From: Tetrahymena thermophila SB210
Lineage: Eukaryota > Ciliophora > Oligohymenophorea > Hymenostomatida > Tetrahymenidae
Length of the DNA stretch: 64,000 nt
Assembly: GCF_000189635.1 (NCBI RefSeq)
Contig: NW_002476365.1
Span: forward strand, 496,001-560,000
Reading direction: 5' to 3'
Part shown: one piece after another, positions 50,560 through 61,700 of the stretch
How the letters are laid out: every line of letters begins with the position of its first letter
Numbering within the stretch: position 1 is the stretch's first letter
Position numbers and translations under genes: made by a program
The notes under the pieces: model-generated
What the model saw: the letters and a program-made list of their open reading frames with translations, nothing else
Told to the model about the DNA's origin: nothing
The model's database searches: none

Positions 50560-51334
50560 AACTATAAATTATATTAAAAATATTATAATATTAGATTTAC
50601 ATTAATATTGCATTACATAATTATATATATGGTTAATCGTAAATATTAATTAATGGATTTATTTAATCAAAAATAAAATAAGATTTAAGCATATATCTCA
50701 ATATATTAAATAAATTTAACGAATTATATAAATTAATATACCGTATTACCTCTCAACCTTATCCCTCACTGCGTGTACCTCAATTTTTTTTTTCCCAGCT
50801 AGTTTTTCAGTGAGTTAATCGAATTATATGGCACAACATATTTTTTATTTTAAGAAAATATAGTAAATTTAATAAAAATTAATAAAAAACTAGCTAAAAT
50901 CCATAATTAATTAAGGATAAAATTATATTGTAAAATATTTGATTTGAAATTTGCTAATTGAATGCTAAAATATTTTTTAATTTTTTTTTAAACTAGAAAT
51001 ATATTTTGAAATTATCTTAGACTATTATTTAGCTAATATTTTGAATAGTTTTGAAATGTTACTAAAAACGTTTTTTTCAATATCTTTAATATAATTTTTT
51101 CTTTAGTATGCTTATTATTTTATAAAATTCATACTAGCTTTTCAAATTTTAGAAATTAAATTACATAAATAGAATGTAAGTTTAATAGTTTGCTAGAAAG
51201 TTTAAATAATAATTAATTTTTAATTTTTTTCATAGAGTATATTTTTAGTATTTAATTATTCCGCACTAATATGACCATTATTATTATGTAAGTTAAATAT
51301 AAAATATAAGGCCAATTAGCAACTTTAAATTAAA
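50560..51334. other. Spacer 12, left part (gene 5-type spacer)
   Basis: No gene is seen. After the motif at 50732-50798 the sequence from about 50799 to 51334 matches the DNA after gene 5 (about 21240-21770), not that after genes 10 and 11. It stops abruptly at the relic. Confidence 0.65.
50732..50798 (+). repeat. Junction-associated conserved motif, copy 4
   Basis: CTCTCAACCTTATCCCTCAC core, T-run and CCCAGC. Beyond it the spacer is of the gene 5 type. Confidence 0.7.
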
Positions 51335-51544
51335 CCACTCACGGTCAAGTTAACTTCAACTTGGGTATCTTAAATTCCTACAACTTTGCCAACTCTTTCT
51401 AATTCTAAGATTTAGTTGGAACTGTTATCCATGAAATAACTCACGTTCTCGGATTTTCTATATATGATATTCCAAGATGGGTTGATTCTAATAAGAAGCC
51501 TCATTTTAATCCTACAACTTAATATCTAATGAGAGGGATGAAAA
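51335..51544 (+). pseudogene. Relic of a gene 6-type leishmanolysin-like protease (about residues 167-235)
   Basis: About 210 bases align with the inside of gene 6, including HEITHVLGF and the subfamily-specific SIYDIPRW and TTQYLMRGM. There is no start, no signal peptide, no third zinc ligand and no C-terminal part. It is joined on the left to gene 5-type spacer and on the right, after a run of A, to type B spacer (TCATCTTAATTATGTTTAAT, as at about 41890). The reading frame is still open, so the relic is young. Confidence 0.9.
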
Positions 51545-54028
51545 AAAAAATCATCTTAATTATGTTTAATTTTATTTGATAAACTTTATAAAATTTAGTT
51601 TTAAGATTAAAGACAAAGCAAATAAAATATTAAATTTATTTATTAATTTTATCTCGAAAATTACAATTTTAAGAATTAAATAATTTAAACAATTTTTAAT
51701 TTTTTATGATTAACTCGCACTTAAAATATAAATAAAATAATTTTATCTAAGCAAGAATATGCCATAAATTTAAAACTTTATCTTTAGAGAGTAAATTTAC
51801 TTAGATAAAAATTAACTAAAATTTATATAGTAAAATATTTAATTGTATATTTGTTAATATCGTACTAAAATTTTGGTTTTATCATCACTTTTTAATTAAT
51901 TAATCAATATATGTTTACAATTATACTTTTGTATTTCATGGGTAGTAATTTTAATTGTTTTTGCATATCACTAAACGCCTTTTTTTCTAATCTCTTTTTT
52001 TTATACTTTTTTAATGTGTCTATTATTTTATTAAATTCATACAAACTTTTCAAATTTTAAAAATAATTGAGTTACATTAATAAAATATAAATTTTATAGT
52101 TTTTCAGAAAGCTTCTATGATGATTAATAATTGATTATGCCCATAGAGTATTTTTTCTTACTTAATTTGATCAAATTAATCTGATAATTAATTTATTATG
52201 CTAGTATACTTTATTTAATTTATACAATTTTACTATTGCAACTTTAATTTGAATAAATTAATTAATTATTCCACTATAAAATTTTAACCATAACTTATTT
52301 GCGCAACTATAAATGTAAATTTTAGAATATAAGAAATTTATATATATTAAGTTTATATGTAAAAATCCCAAAATTTACATACTTATTATCATGTTACCAT
52401 TGCTCCTTTTATAAAAAATTACCTAGTATGAAAATTTATTTTAATATTTCAAATCTTTATTTTTCAAATAAATAATTAATTAAAATAATGTAAAAATAAA
52501 AGCTTTAATAATAGAAGCTTATGTTTCTTAAAAAATAACACTTTTTATGAAATTTGTAAAAACATTTTAGCTATTGAAATCAAATATTTAAAAATTTTTA
52601 AACTTAATTATACCTAAAAATAAGTTAGAAAATGTACTGTAGAATCCCCTATAAACATTAGTTATAAGTAGTAAATTTTTTAAAGTTAATTTTGAGAGGT
52701 AGATTGTTAATAGAAAAATATTTTACCATTTATTTAAAGTAAAATTATCCTTACTAATATTTAAAATAAGGGTAAAACTTTCTAAACTAGTAAATTTTAA
52801 TTATTATATATTGGTAAGTAGTTAAAATAGTAATTTTTTATGAAAAGTGGTTAAACCACATTAAACTACTTATTATATATTCTACGGTATTTTTTATGTA
52901 TAAAAAGTAATATGTCTTTCAAAAAATTCATTTTTAAAAAATCAAACTTATTATGTGCAAAATTTTATCACATTTTATACAGCGAATAATATTCACATTA
53001 TGAACACAACCTATGGCTAGTTATTCTTTATATTTTATAAATTCAAATTTTTGTGGTAAGTTTTTAAATATTACTGATAGAAAGAATCATTCATTATATA
53101 TTTAAATAGGATCAGTAACAAGAGTTATAGCTAATTAACTATGGTTGTACTAATTAATTAATTTTAGTTATTTAATTTATTACTTAATTATATATAATTT
53201 TAAAACTCTATTTAGTTTAAAATAAATTTTTTAGTCTTTTAAATTATATCATTTTTTAAAAAGCATCGATTTTTAATATATAAAAAAAATATTTTGTGAG
53301 AAAGAATTATGTCTTGAGTTTATTTTGCTAGACATTAATTTTTTATAGTAATAGCTATTAGAACTTAACTCTTAGCACATAAATATTTATTAAAATAAAA
53401 AATAAGTAAAAATACATTTTTAAAACTTTACATAAAAAGCTAATATTTGATGCTTATTTGTATTTATAATTATTTTTGTAGATAATACAAGTGTGGCTTT
53501 AAATTAAAATATTTTATATTGAATATATTTTTTGTATTACTCTTTATATTACAATGATGGTAACTTACACTTTTGCTTCAAGCATATTAAAAATCAAATT
53601 ACTTTTTACAAACCAAAATAGAATTTTATTGATTCTTCAATATTTAAACATAAATATTTCAAAATTTTTAAAGTGTTTATTTTTGTACTTTAGTTGTTTT
53701 TCATTTAACATAATTGAAACATATGGTTTTTTTTTAAAAATTTAAATAATTCACTCCTTATTTATCTATTTATAGTTATTTTATTTATTCATAAATCAAA
53801 TCTGATGGATTTATATACTTAATTAGACTTTATAAGATTTTAAAGTTATTTATTTATTATTTATAAACCTTTATTAATTTTTATCTAGGATAAGTAAAAT
53901 ATTTTAAACCTATTACTTTAAATTTTCTATAACCAAGTAAGTGCGAAAATAATTATTCAATATTTAAATCATTAATTAAATGTACATTCTTACTTCGTAT
54001 TTTTAATTATAAAATCATTAACTTAATA
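51545..54028. other. Spacer 12, right part (type B)
   Basis: No gene is seen. It is ordinary type B spacer leading to gene 13. Because the left part also includes the shared TAAAATTCATAC-type block, that block occurs twice in this spacer (about 51120 and 52030) but once in the others. The frame at 53554-53745 is repeated spacer DNA. Confidence 0.65.
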
Positions 54029-54220
54029 GTACTAAAATCTAATCATATGAATTTTATTAATTTTAGATATTTTAGCAAAGCAGGATTAAAAAAATATAAA
54101 TTTTCAGAACCATTTAAATATACCTGATATAGTTGACATATTTTTAGTGGTTTAAATCACAGATCACAATAATTTAAATATAAACAAGTAAAACAAAAAA
54201 AAATCAAAATAACTAAAATT
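54029..54220 (+). promoter_or_regulatory. Conserved upstream region of protease gene 13
   Basis: The distal block GTACTAAAATCTAATCATAT starts at 54029 and the proximal block TTTAAATCACAGATCACAAT at 54151. Confidence 0.55.
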
Positions 54221-55765
54221 ATGAATAAATTCGCTGCAGTTCTATTAATAGCTTGCTTTGCTTTTACTTAAGTCTAAGCTCATTTCTAAGGGCATAAATG
54301 TGCTCATAAAAGAATGAATCAAAAGTTAGACAAAGAAATTGTTGACTCGATTATCGATGAAAATGAAAGACATCTCTAAAATGCTAAACCTAGAAACTTC
54401 AAGATTACCTATGATATGGCTTATTTCGATAATTTACCTGATACCCCTGAAATGTAAATCTTCAGAAGAAACTGTGAAAAGGCTATCAAGATAGCTTCTA
54501 ATTTCTTCAGCAATCTTATCACCATCGTCCCTAAACCTGAAGGTTCTATGAAATGGGATCACAGAGGAAATAAGTGTGGTGAAGCTACTATCCCTGCTAC
54601 TGATAAGACAACCGATAAGGATAGTGATCTCCATTTATACGTCACTTACACTGATGAACCTTAAGAAACTTATCTTGCTTACGCTGGATGGTGCAGACTC
54701 CTTAGAATTTTAGGTCCCACTCACGGTTAAGTAAATTTCAACTTGGGTATCTTAAAAACCTAAAATTTTACCAATTCTCACGTATTCTAAGGTTTAGTTG
54801 GGACTGTTATCCACGAAGTGACTCATGTTCTCGGATTTTCTGATTCTGACTTTGATAACTGGGTTGATTCTAATAAGAAACCTCATGCTAATCCTACTGT
54901 TGAGTAAACTGTTAGAGGTATTAGTACTACTTTCCTAAAAACACCAAATGTACTTGAATTCGCAAAAAAATACTATGGATGCAACACTATTCCTGGTATG
55001 GCACTTGAAAACTAAGGTGATGAAGATTCAGCTGGTTCTCACTGGGAAACTACTATTATTCAAGATGAAATAATGAATGCTACAGATTCCCCAACCATTT
55101 CTATTTTCACTGGCTTTACTGCCGCTTTACTAAGAGATACTGGTTTCTATGCTTCTGTTAATTCAAATATGGAGGAAAAATCTTTCTATGGTAAAGATGC
55201 TGGTTGTTCATTCGTTATCGGTTCTTGTGATGACTAAAAAAGAGAGTTCTGTACTGAAGGTTCTTTCGAAAAAAAATGTGACTATTATTATCATGGTAAT
55301 GGATTATGTATCTAGTCTTCAGATTTAGATGATGGTTGCAACAGGATTTAAACTTTTAGTAATTCTAAATGTTATGATGAATCAAACAACATCTAGAATA
55401 ATCCAATTTATAAAAGTGCTATTGGAGTTTCTCTTGGATCTAACTCTAAGTGCTTTAACAGCTCACTCGTTAGTGAAAAATATAAACCTATTGAAGAATA
55501 AGGTTTATGCTATACCTATACTTGTACTTCTGCCAATTAGGTAATTGTTAGCGTTGGAGGAATTGAAGTTACTTGCTCTAATAATGGCCAATAATTGAAG
55601 GTTCCTGGTTACAGTGGTTTACTTACTTGCCCTGAAAAGCTTGATGAATTCTGTGCTTACAAGAAGTTCTGTCCTAGCAATTGTAGTTCAAATGGTTTTT
55701 GCAACAATGGAACTTGTATTTGTATGAATGGTTTCAGAGGAGCTGCTTGCGACTAAGTTGCTTGA
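54221..55765 (+). CDS. Leishmanolysin-like metalloprotease 13 (family M8), secreted
   Basis: Last intact copy of the array, 514 codons. It alone has HEVTHVLGFSDSDFDNW at the zinc site; the catalytic Glu and both His are kept. It is related to gene 5 (SDSDF, SHVFQGLVG, EGSFE). Specific residues include DSIIDENE, NTP replaced by [52 protein letters not shown], a changed disulfide neighbourhood (GLCIQSSDLDDGCNRI), YDESNNIQ and GGIEVTCSNNG. The EGF-like module is standard. It is followed after 335 bases by the gene 6-type pseudogene, mirroring the order gene 5 then gene 6. Confidence 0.94.
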
Positions 55766-55957
55766 AACTATAAATAATATTAAAAATATTATAATATTAG
55801 ATTTAATTTAATATTGCATTATTTAATTATATATATGGTTAATCAGTTATATTATTTGATTGTAAATATTAATTAATTGATTAAATAAATAAAAAAAATA
55901 AAATAAGATTTTAAGCATATATCTCAATATATTAAATTAATTTAACAAATCATATAA

Positions 55958-56023
55958 ATTAATATACCGTATTACCTCTCAACCTTATCCCTCACTGCGT
56001 TTACCCCAAATTTATTTTTCGAC
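55958..56023 (+). repeat. Junction-associated conserved motif, copy 5
   Basis: CTCTCAACCTTATCCCTCAC core followed by a slightly altered tail (TTTACCCCAAA) and CGAC. Foreign sequence starts within a few bases. Confidence 0.7.
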
Positions 56024-56027
56024 TAGT

Positions 56028-56080
56028 ATCTAAAATTTCAGTGTATAGCCTTGAAAAAGGCAGTACCCTCGGGTACTATA
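56028..56080 (+). repeat. Short direct repeat, copy 1 (partner at 58237)
   Basis: The segment containing TTTCAGTGTATAGCCTTGAA and AAAGGCAGTACCCTCGGGTA is about 85 percent identical, judged by eye, to 58237-58288. The two copies bracket pseudogene 14. It contains two perfect small hairpins (CCTT-GAAA-AAGG and AGTACC-CTCG-GGTACT). It is also open in one frame (VYSLEKGSTLGYY). Its nature is unknown. Confidence 0.7.
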
Positions 56081-56099
56081 CATATATATATATATATAT

Positions 56100-57528
56100 A
56101 AGTTAGACAAAGAAATAGTCGATTTCATTGTTGATGAAAATGAGAGACATCTCTAAAATGCTAAACCTAGAAACATCAAGATTACCTATGATATGGCTTA
56201 TTTTAACACTTTACCTAACACTCCTGAAATGTAAATCTTCAGAAGAAGCTGCGAAAAGGCTATAAAGATAGCTTCTAATTTCTTTAGCAATCTCATTACT
56301 ATCATTCCTAAACCTAAAGGTTCTATGAAGTGGGATCTAAGACATAATAATTGTGGAGAAGCTATTATCCCTACTGCTGACAAGACTACAGATAAGGATA
56401 GTGATCTCCATTTGTATATTACTTTCACTAATGAACCTTAAGAAACCTATATTGCTTATGCTGGGTGGTGCAGATTTCTCAGAGTAATAGGTCCCACTCA
56501 CGGTCAAGTTAACTTCAACTTGGGTATCTTAAATTCTTACAACTTTGCCAACTCTTTCTAGTTCTAAGATTTAGTTGGAACTGTTATCCATGAAATAACT
56601 CACTTTCTCGGATTTTCTATATATGATATTCCAAGATGGGTTGATTCTAATATGAAGTCTCATTTTAATCCTACAACTTAATATCTAATGAGAGGGATGA
56701 AAACAACTTTCTTAAAAACACCTCATGTTCTTGAATTTGCTAAAAAATACTATCCCTGGTATGCCTCTTGAAAACTAAGGTGGTGATCGTTCAGCTGGTT
56801 ATCACTGGGAAACTAATATTATTCAAGATGAAATAATGAATGCTTCCATTTCCCTAACCATTCCTATTTTAACTGGTTTTACAGTCGCTTTGCTAAGAGA
56901 TGCTGGTTTTTTTGTTTCTGTCAACTCAAATATGGAAGAAGAATCATTTTATGGTAAAAATGCTGGTTGCTCTTTCATTTATGGCTAATGTGATGACAAT
57001 AATAGGGAATTCTGTACTGTCGGATCTTTCGAAAAAAAATGTGACTGCTATTATCATGGTACTGGATAATGTAATTTCTCTTAATTCTTAGACAATTAAT
57101 GCAACACTTATCGAACAATTAGTAACGCTAAATGTTATGATTAATCAAACAACTTTTAGAATAATCCAAATTATAAACGTATTTTTGGAGTTACTTTTGG
57201 ATTAAACTCTAAGTGCTTTAACAGCTCACTTATAGATGAAAAATATAGACCTATCAACGAATAAGGTTTATGCTATACCTATACTTGTACTTCTGCCAAC
57301 TAGGTAATTGTTCATGTTGGAGGAACTAAAGTTACCTGTTCTAATAATGGCCAATAATTGAAGGTTCCAGGTTACAGTGGTTATCTTACTTGCCCTGAAA
57401 AGCTAGATGAATTTTGTGCTTACAAGAAACTATGTCCAAACAATTGTAATTCAAATGGTTATTGCAATAATGGAACTTGTATTTGCATGAAAGGCTTCAG
57501 AGGAGTTTAGTGCAACTAAGTTGCTTGA
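56100..57528 (+). pseudogene. Gene 6-type leishmanolysin-like pseudogene 14
   Basis: Homology starts abruptly at the equivalent of residue 35, right after a TA repeat. There is no start codon or signal peptide, and an in-frame TGA lies upstream at 56052. The frame is good through [17 protein letters not shown]. At about 56753 a 14-base segment present in gene 6 is missing between two ACTAT repeats. This shifts the frame and leads to TGA at 56769-56771, before the third zinc ligand. Downstream of the break the family frame is otherwise clean to the natural stop at 57526-57528, including the EGF-like part, here with TGC AAC in place of the usual TGC GAC. Two independent lesions and no promoter make it a pseudogene, though a recent one. 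Confidence 0.92.
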
Positions 57529-58715
57529 AAATTATAAATTACATTAAAAATTTATATTATTAAGATTATTTTTATATTATATATTAATTCAGTAAATTAA
57601 AATATTTAACAAATTATTATATTATTCTTCATTACATTTATTAAAACCAAAAATAAAATCTTAAAAGTTTTAAATAAATAGATAATTTTATAACATTTTA
57701 AAATAGTAAAAAAAGGTATCTTGATAGGTTTAAAACCTGAATAAACAAAAAAAAATAAAAAATATTAAATATTGATTAATAATGATAACTTAAAAAGGAA
57801 AAAAATACAATTAATTTGAATTTATTTTTTATTTATTTTTAATTAAAATAAAAAAAAATTGAAATATAAGAAGCTGTTAGTTACTAAAAAGATAGTTAAA
57901 TACTAACTAGAAATTCAAATTTATTATTTAATCATTATATTTTAGATTAATTGGAAGAATTTAGATAATTAAAATGATTTATTATTGTTTTACTTAAATG
58001 AGTGTTTAATACTTTAACATAAAATTATTTTTTATATTTAAGTTTTGTTTTCTGTCAAAATATTCACTTTAAAAAAATTTAGGCCTTAATTGAAATTTTT
58101 TTATTCATACTATTTCTTTACTTTAATTTATCTGACTTTGATTAAAAAGTATCTAAAGTATTTATAAAAATTATTATAAATATAAATAATATATGTATAT
58201 GGGTCAACAATACTTCTATGGTCATAAAAACCTTAAATCTAAAGTTTCAGTGTATAGACTTGAAAAAGGCAGTACCTTAGGATACTATATATATATTTTT
58301 TTCTCTCTTTCATTAATTAATAATATTACCATAAATTTTAATAGCAAATATTTCTCATTTAAATCAATTCCATTTTTTAATTAGTAAAAAATTAATAATA
58401 ATCTATTTAACATAAATAAAGGAAAAGCGCTTTTATAATAAAATAAAATTCTAATCAAAACATAGATTTAAAAGAATATAACTAAATTTATTTTAAGTAG
58501 GGTGGTAAAGTAATCATAATTCTGTTTTTACAATTTATATTTATGGGTAATTTTTATTTAATTAATTTATTAGAATCTAGGCATAAAGTAGGGAGATTAG
58601 ATCAATTCTAAAAATTAACATAGAATATTACAAATTTTACATAACATAATATTAATCTATATGAATAAGGTATTATTAAAGTAAGTTTTGTTGATTTTTT
58701 AAAATTTGAGATTTC
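57529..58715. other. Convergent intergenic region between the protease array and EFL1
   Basis: No gene is seen in this very A+T-rich stretch. It marks the right end of the array: the first about 140 bases still match the DNA after gene 6, then the similarity is lost. It contains the second copy of the short direct repeat (58237-58288). The open frame 58193-58384 covers that repeat but has no recognisable domain. Confidence 0.65.
58237..58288 (+). repeat. Short direct repeat, copy 2
   Basis: Matches 56028-56080, with GTGTATAGACTTGAAAAAGG and AGTACCTTAGGATACTATAT. The open frame is kept (VYRLEKGSTLGYY), while one of the hairpins loses a base pair and the other gains a bulge. It is also followed by TA-rich DNA. 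Confidence 0.7.
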
Positions 58716-61700
58716 TCATTTCTTTTTGGAAAGGTTTCTTTGCTTTTCTGCTGCAACAACTACTTTTTCTTCAGTAGATAAACCCTATTTTGATAAATAA
58801 ATATATTAATTATATATTATTATGGAAAAAAATTAATGTTACCTTTCTCTTTCTGATTTTTTCAATTAGATCCTTAGCAAAATTAGGTACATTAACTGTT
58901 GCTCCGTGTTCTTCAATTTCTTCTTGAGTTTGAGGGACGTAGAAAGGATCTATTTCGAGGATTTTCCAGGTATCAAAAATAAGCTAAGAATTTATTCTAC
59001 CGGAGGTGTTATCTTACATTAGATTGTAAAAATCAAATGACTCTGAGATAGGAAGATGAGCTTTAATTAGGAAAATATTACTACTTTCTTATAACTCTTC
59101 TTCCAAGATTTTGGCTCTCTTTTTATTTAGCACTTCGAATGATTTGCCATAATTTTCCTAATGTGTTTGTACATAACACATATACATACCTTCAACAATA
59201 CGAGGTTATGCCCCTAAGAAACATTCAAAACAGCAGTCTTTCATTGTTGATATAACTTATCCGTTTAAGGGTCCAAAAGGCTAATTAAGCATTTTGTGAG
59301 CTGCATTACCTATTCAAATTAAATAAAAAATTTAAATTTAGTGTATTTGAAGGAAATTGATAATTACTTGTAGAATCAGAAGCTATTTCTTCTTTTTCAT
59401 CTAAAGTTCTCTCAGAAGCAATTTGGTTTTCTTCTTTTCTTTCTTTTTCAGGTGAAGAGTTTTCGTTTTCTTTTTTTTCATCGTCCATCACTTAAATTTC
59501 TTCAAGGATATATATAACACCCATCATTTATTCCATACAAAGTGGACCAGCTGAAACAGCAGTGTCAAAACCATAAACTATTGAGTTTTATATTTCTTCA
59601 GGAGTAACTTTGTATAATTATTCTATTGTTGACCATCTATTTATTCAAAAGTATAATTTGCACATTAATTTAATTTCAAAATTGAAAGTTACGTCTTAAA
59701 AGTATTAAGCTTTTTATTAATGCTTGAGATTTTTTCATCTTTTTATTGATTGTCTCCTCCAATTTCACCATTCTACTATCCATTCTCTCCGTTTTGATTG
59801 TTTTACTCTTCAATACATGCTTAGGTAGCTTTCTTTCTCAGTTTTTCAAGGAGAGACTCTTCCTTTTGTATGTGATTCATTATGAGCATGTTAGGGCCAT
59901 ATCTGTTAGGACCAAAGGAGACAAGATTGTTCATAATCAGATCTTTTAATTTCTTTTCATTTACTATTTCATTCACTTAATCTTCAAAATCTTTTAAGAA
60001 ATCAAGTATTTCTTACTATCATAAATAAAATGTATTTATTAAAATAAATTTTCATTTAATTAATTTTAAAATTTTACAGGCTCTCTTTTCTTGCTCATAT
60101 CAAAGAAGAATTTATACATTTTTTTAGAGTTTTTCTCAAGCCATTCAGCTAACTCAAACTTCATGCCTATGCATCTAACTTTCAACATAATTTTACCGTT
60201 AGGAATCAACTAACAAATGTAATTCTTTTTATTTATGATATCTAATATGTTCACTCTACTTAACATAGCAAGAGCTTTACCTTTATTGGTTAAGTCTTTC
60301 TTTTTTATTAATTTTTCGACTTTATATTTAAATTTGTCCTTCTCTTTTTCTTCGTCAAGCAGACCATATCTAATAAAAATAAAAAATTAGTATTCAATTT
60401 GTTATTTCAAAAATCTACCTAATATCTTCATCTTTTTCATTTTAAATATCAACAATTTCAACATCTTCACATTCTTTTTAGAATTTTTCTTTAGCCAATC
60501 TCTACAAAGTTTCAAAATCTTCTTCTTATTCATCTTCACTTTCTTTTTAATATTCATTCTTTGCTTCTCTCTTATTCTTTAAGTTCTTGCTTATTACTGT
60601 CTCCTTAAATGAAATGATAGGATCTGAAACCTATTTACATTAAAATGTATTAATAACTTATTTAAATGATTTTTAAAGAAAAAATTTACTTTAATTTTAA
60701 TTTTAGCCATAGTTTTTTCAAGGTCATTAATGCATCTTTCCATATGTACCTAACCACATGTAGAAAGTATAATATTACCATTACTTTCTGTGAAAACTTC
60801 TACTGAAGGATCACTCTTGTTTAATTTCTTTAAACCTTCGATTAAGAGTGAATTTTCATCTAAATTATGAGTAGTCAATGCTACCTTAAGGATACCTTTA
60901 GCACCAAGCTGTTTTTTTTTTATAAAAAATTTATTTTTATTTAAATACCAAATTAAAAATAAATACATTTATAGGAGTTAAAGAGGGACAGCAATCAAAA
61001 CTGGAAACAGTGGCTGATTTAAAAACAAGATCATCCAAACCTCCGATTGAAAAAACGTTTCCAGCAAAAACTTCCTTGACACCTTCTTAATTAGGTCCCA
61101 TCATAGTGTATAATCTCTCAACAGTGAAAGGGAATATGCTATTTTGTTAAGTATTTTAAGAACCTTCCTTGTTTTGGTGAGCTTTAGGACCAATAATATA
61201 AATAGTCTTTCCTCTTCTCAATAAGCCACTATATAATCTGGCAAAACCCATATAACGAGTTTATGGATCATTAGACATTTCCTACAAAGAAAGCAAATTT
61301 CTTTCATTAAAATGAGCCTTGTTGACAGCAACCATTTTGCAAATAAAAGCAACAACGGGCGCTTCTTCTGAGTTATCACATTCTTCTATAGCCTTTCTCA
61401 TCAAAGCATATTCTTAACAGTTCTTCATTTCTCTAATAAATTAATTATTTTTAAATATTATAAAATCTCTAAAATAAAAATTTTGTTATACTTTTATGAT
61501 GCCAATTTTTTAGAGATAACTTTAAGTCTATCTTTTTGACCTTAAATAGGTGAAGGCAACCACTCTACTGCACAAGCAAGAATAGCCCTGTCTAATGGTA
61601 ACCATTAACTCATAAGATAAGAAACACATTTCTTTTTTTCTTTGATGTCTTTAGACATGTTGGTTTTCATGGAGTCAGTTAAATCCTTGAGCTTAAAAGT

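Larger units (their letters stand above)
55766..56099. other. Short spacer between gene 13 and pseudogene 14
   Basis: No gene is seen. It consists of the post-gene segment, the junction motif (55958-56023), one copy of a short direct repeat (56028-56080) and a TA microsatellite of about 20 bases at 56081-56100. The conserved upstream blocks that precede every other copy are missing. Confidence 0.75.

Noticed and set aside
56041-56086. Hammerhead or other known self-cleaving ribozyme at the short direct repeat
   Set aside because: A three-way fold with a GAAA loop can be drawn, but the hammerhead core CUGANGA is absent and copy 2 weakens the stems. No known ribozyme consensus was matched.
58193-58384. 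Small gene at the second copy of the direct repeat
   Set aside because: Only about 20 codons are shared with the other copy, and the remainder is low-complexity A+T-rich translation. It is kept as a repeat of unknown nature instead.
59636-59693. Apparent frameshift in EFL1 between the regions encoding KKLNTFK and TPEEIQNSIV
   Set aside because: A 56-base GT-AG intron (59637-59692) restores the frame with correct phase and matches the size of neighbouring introns.
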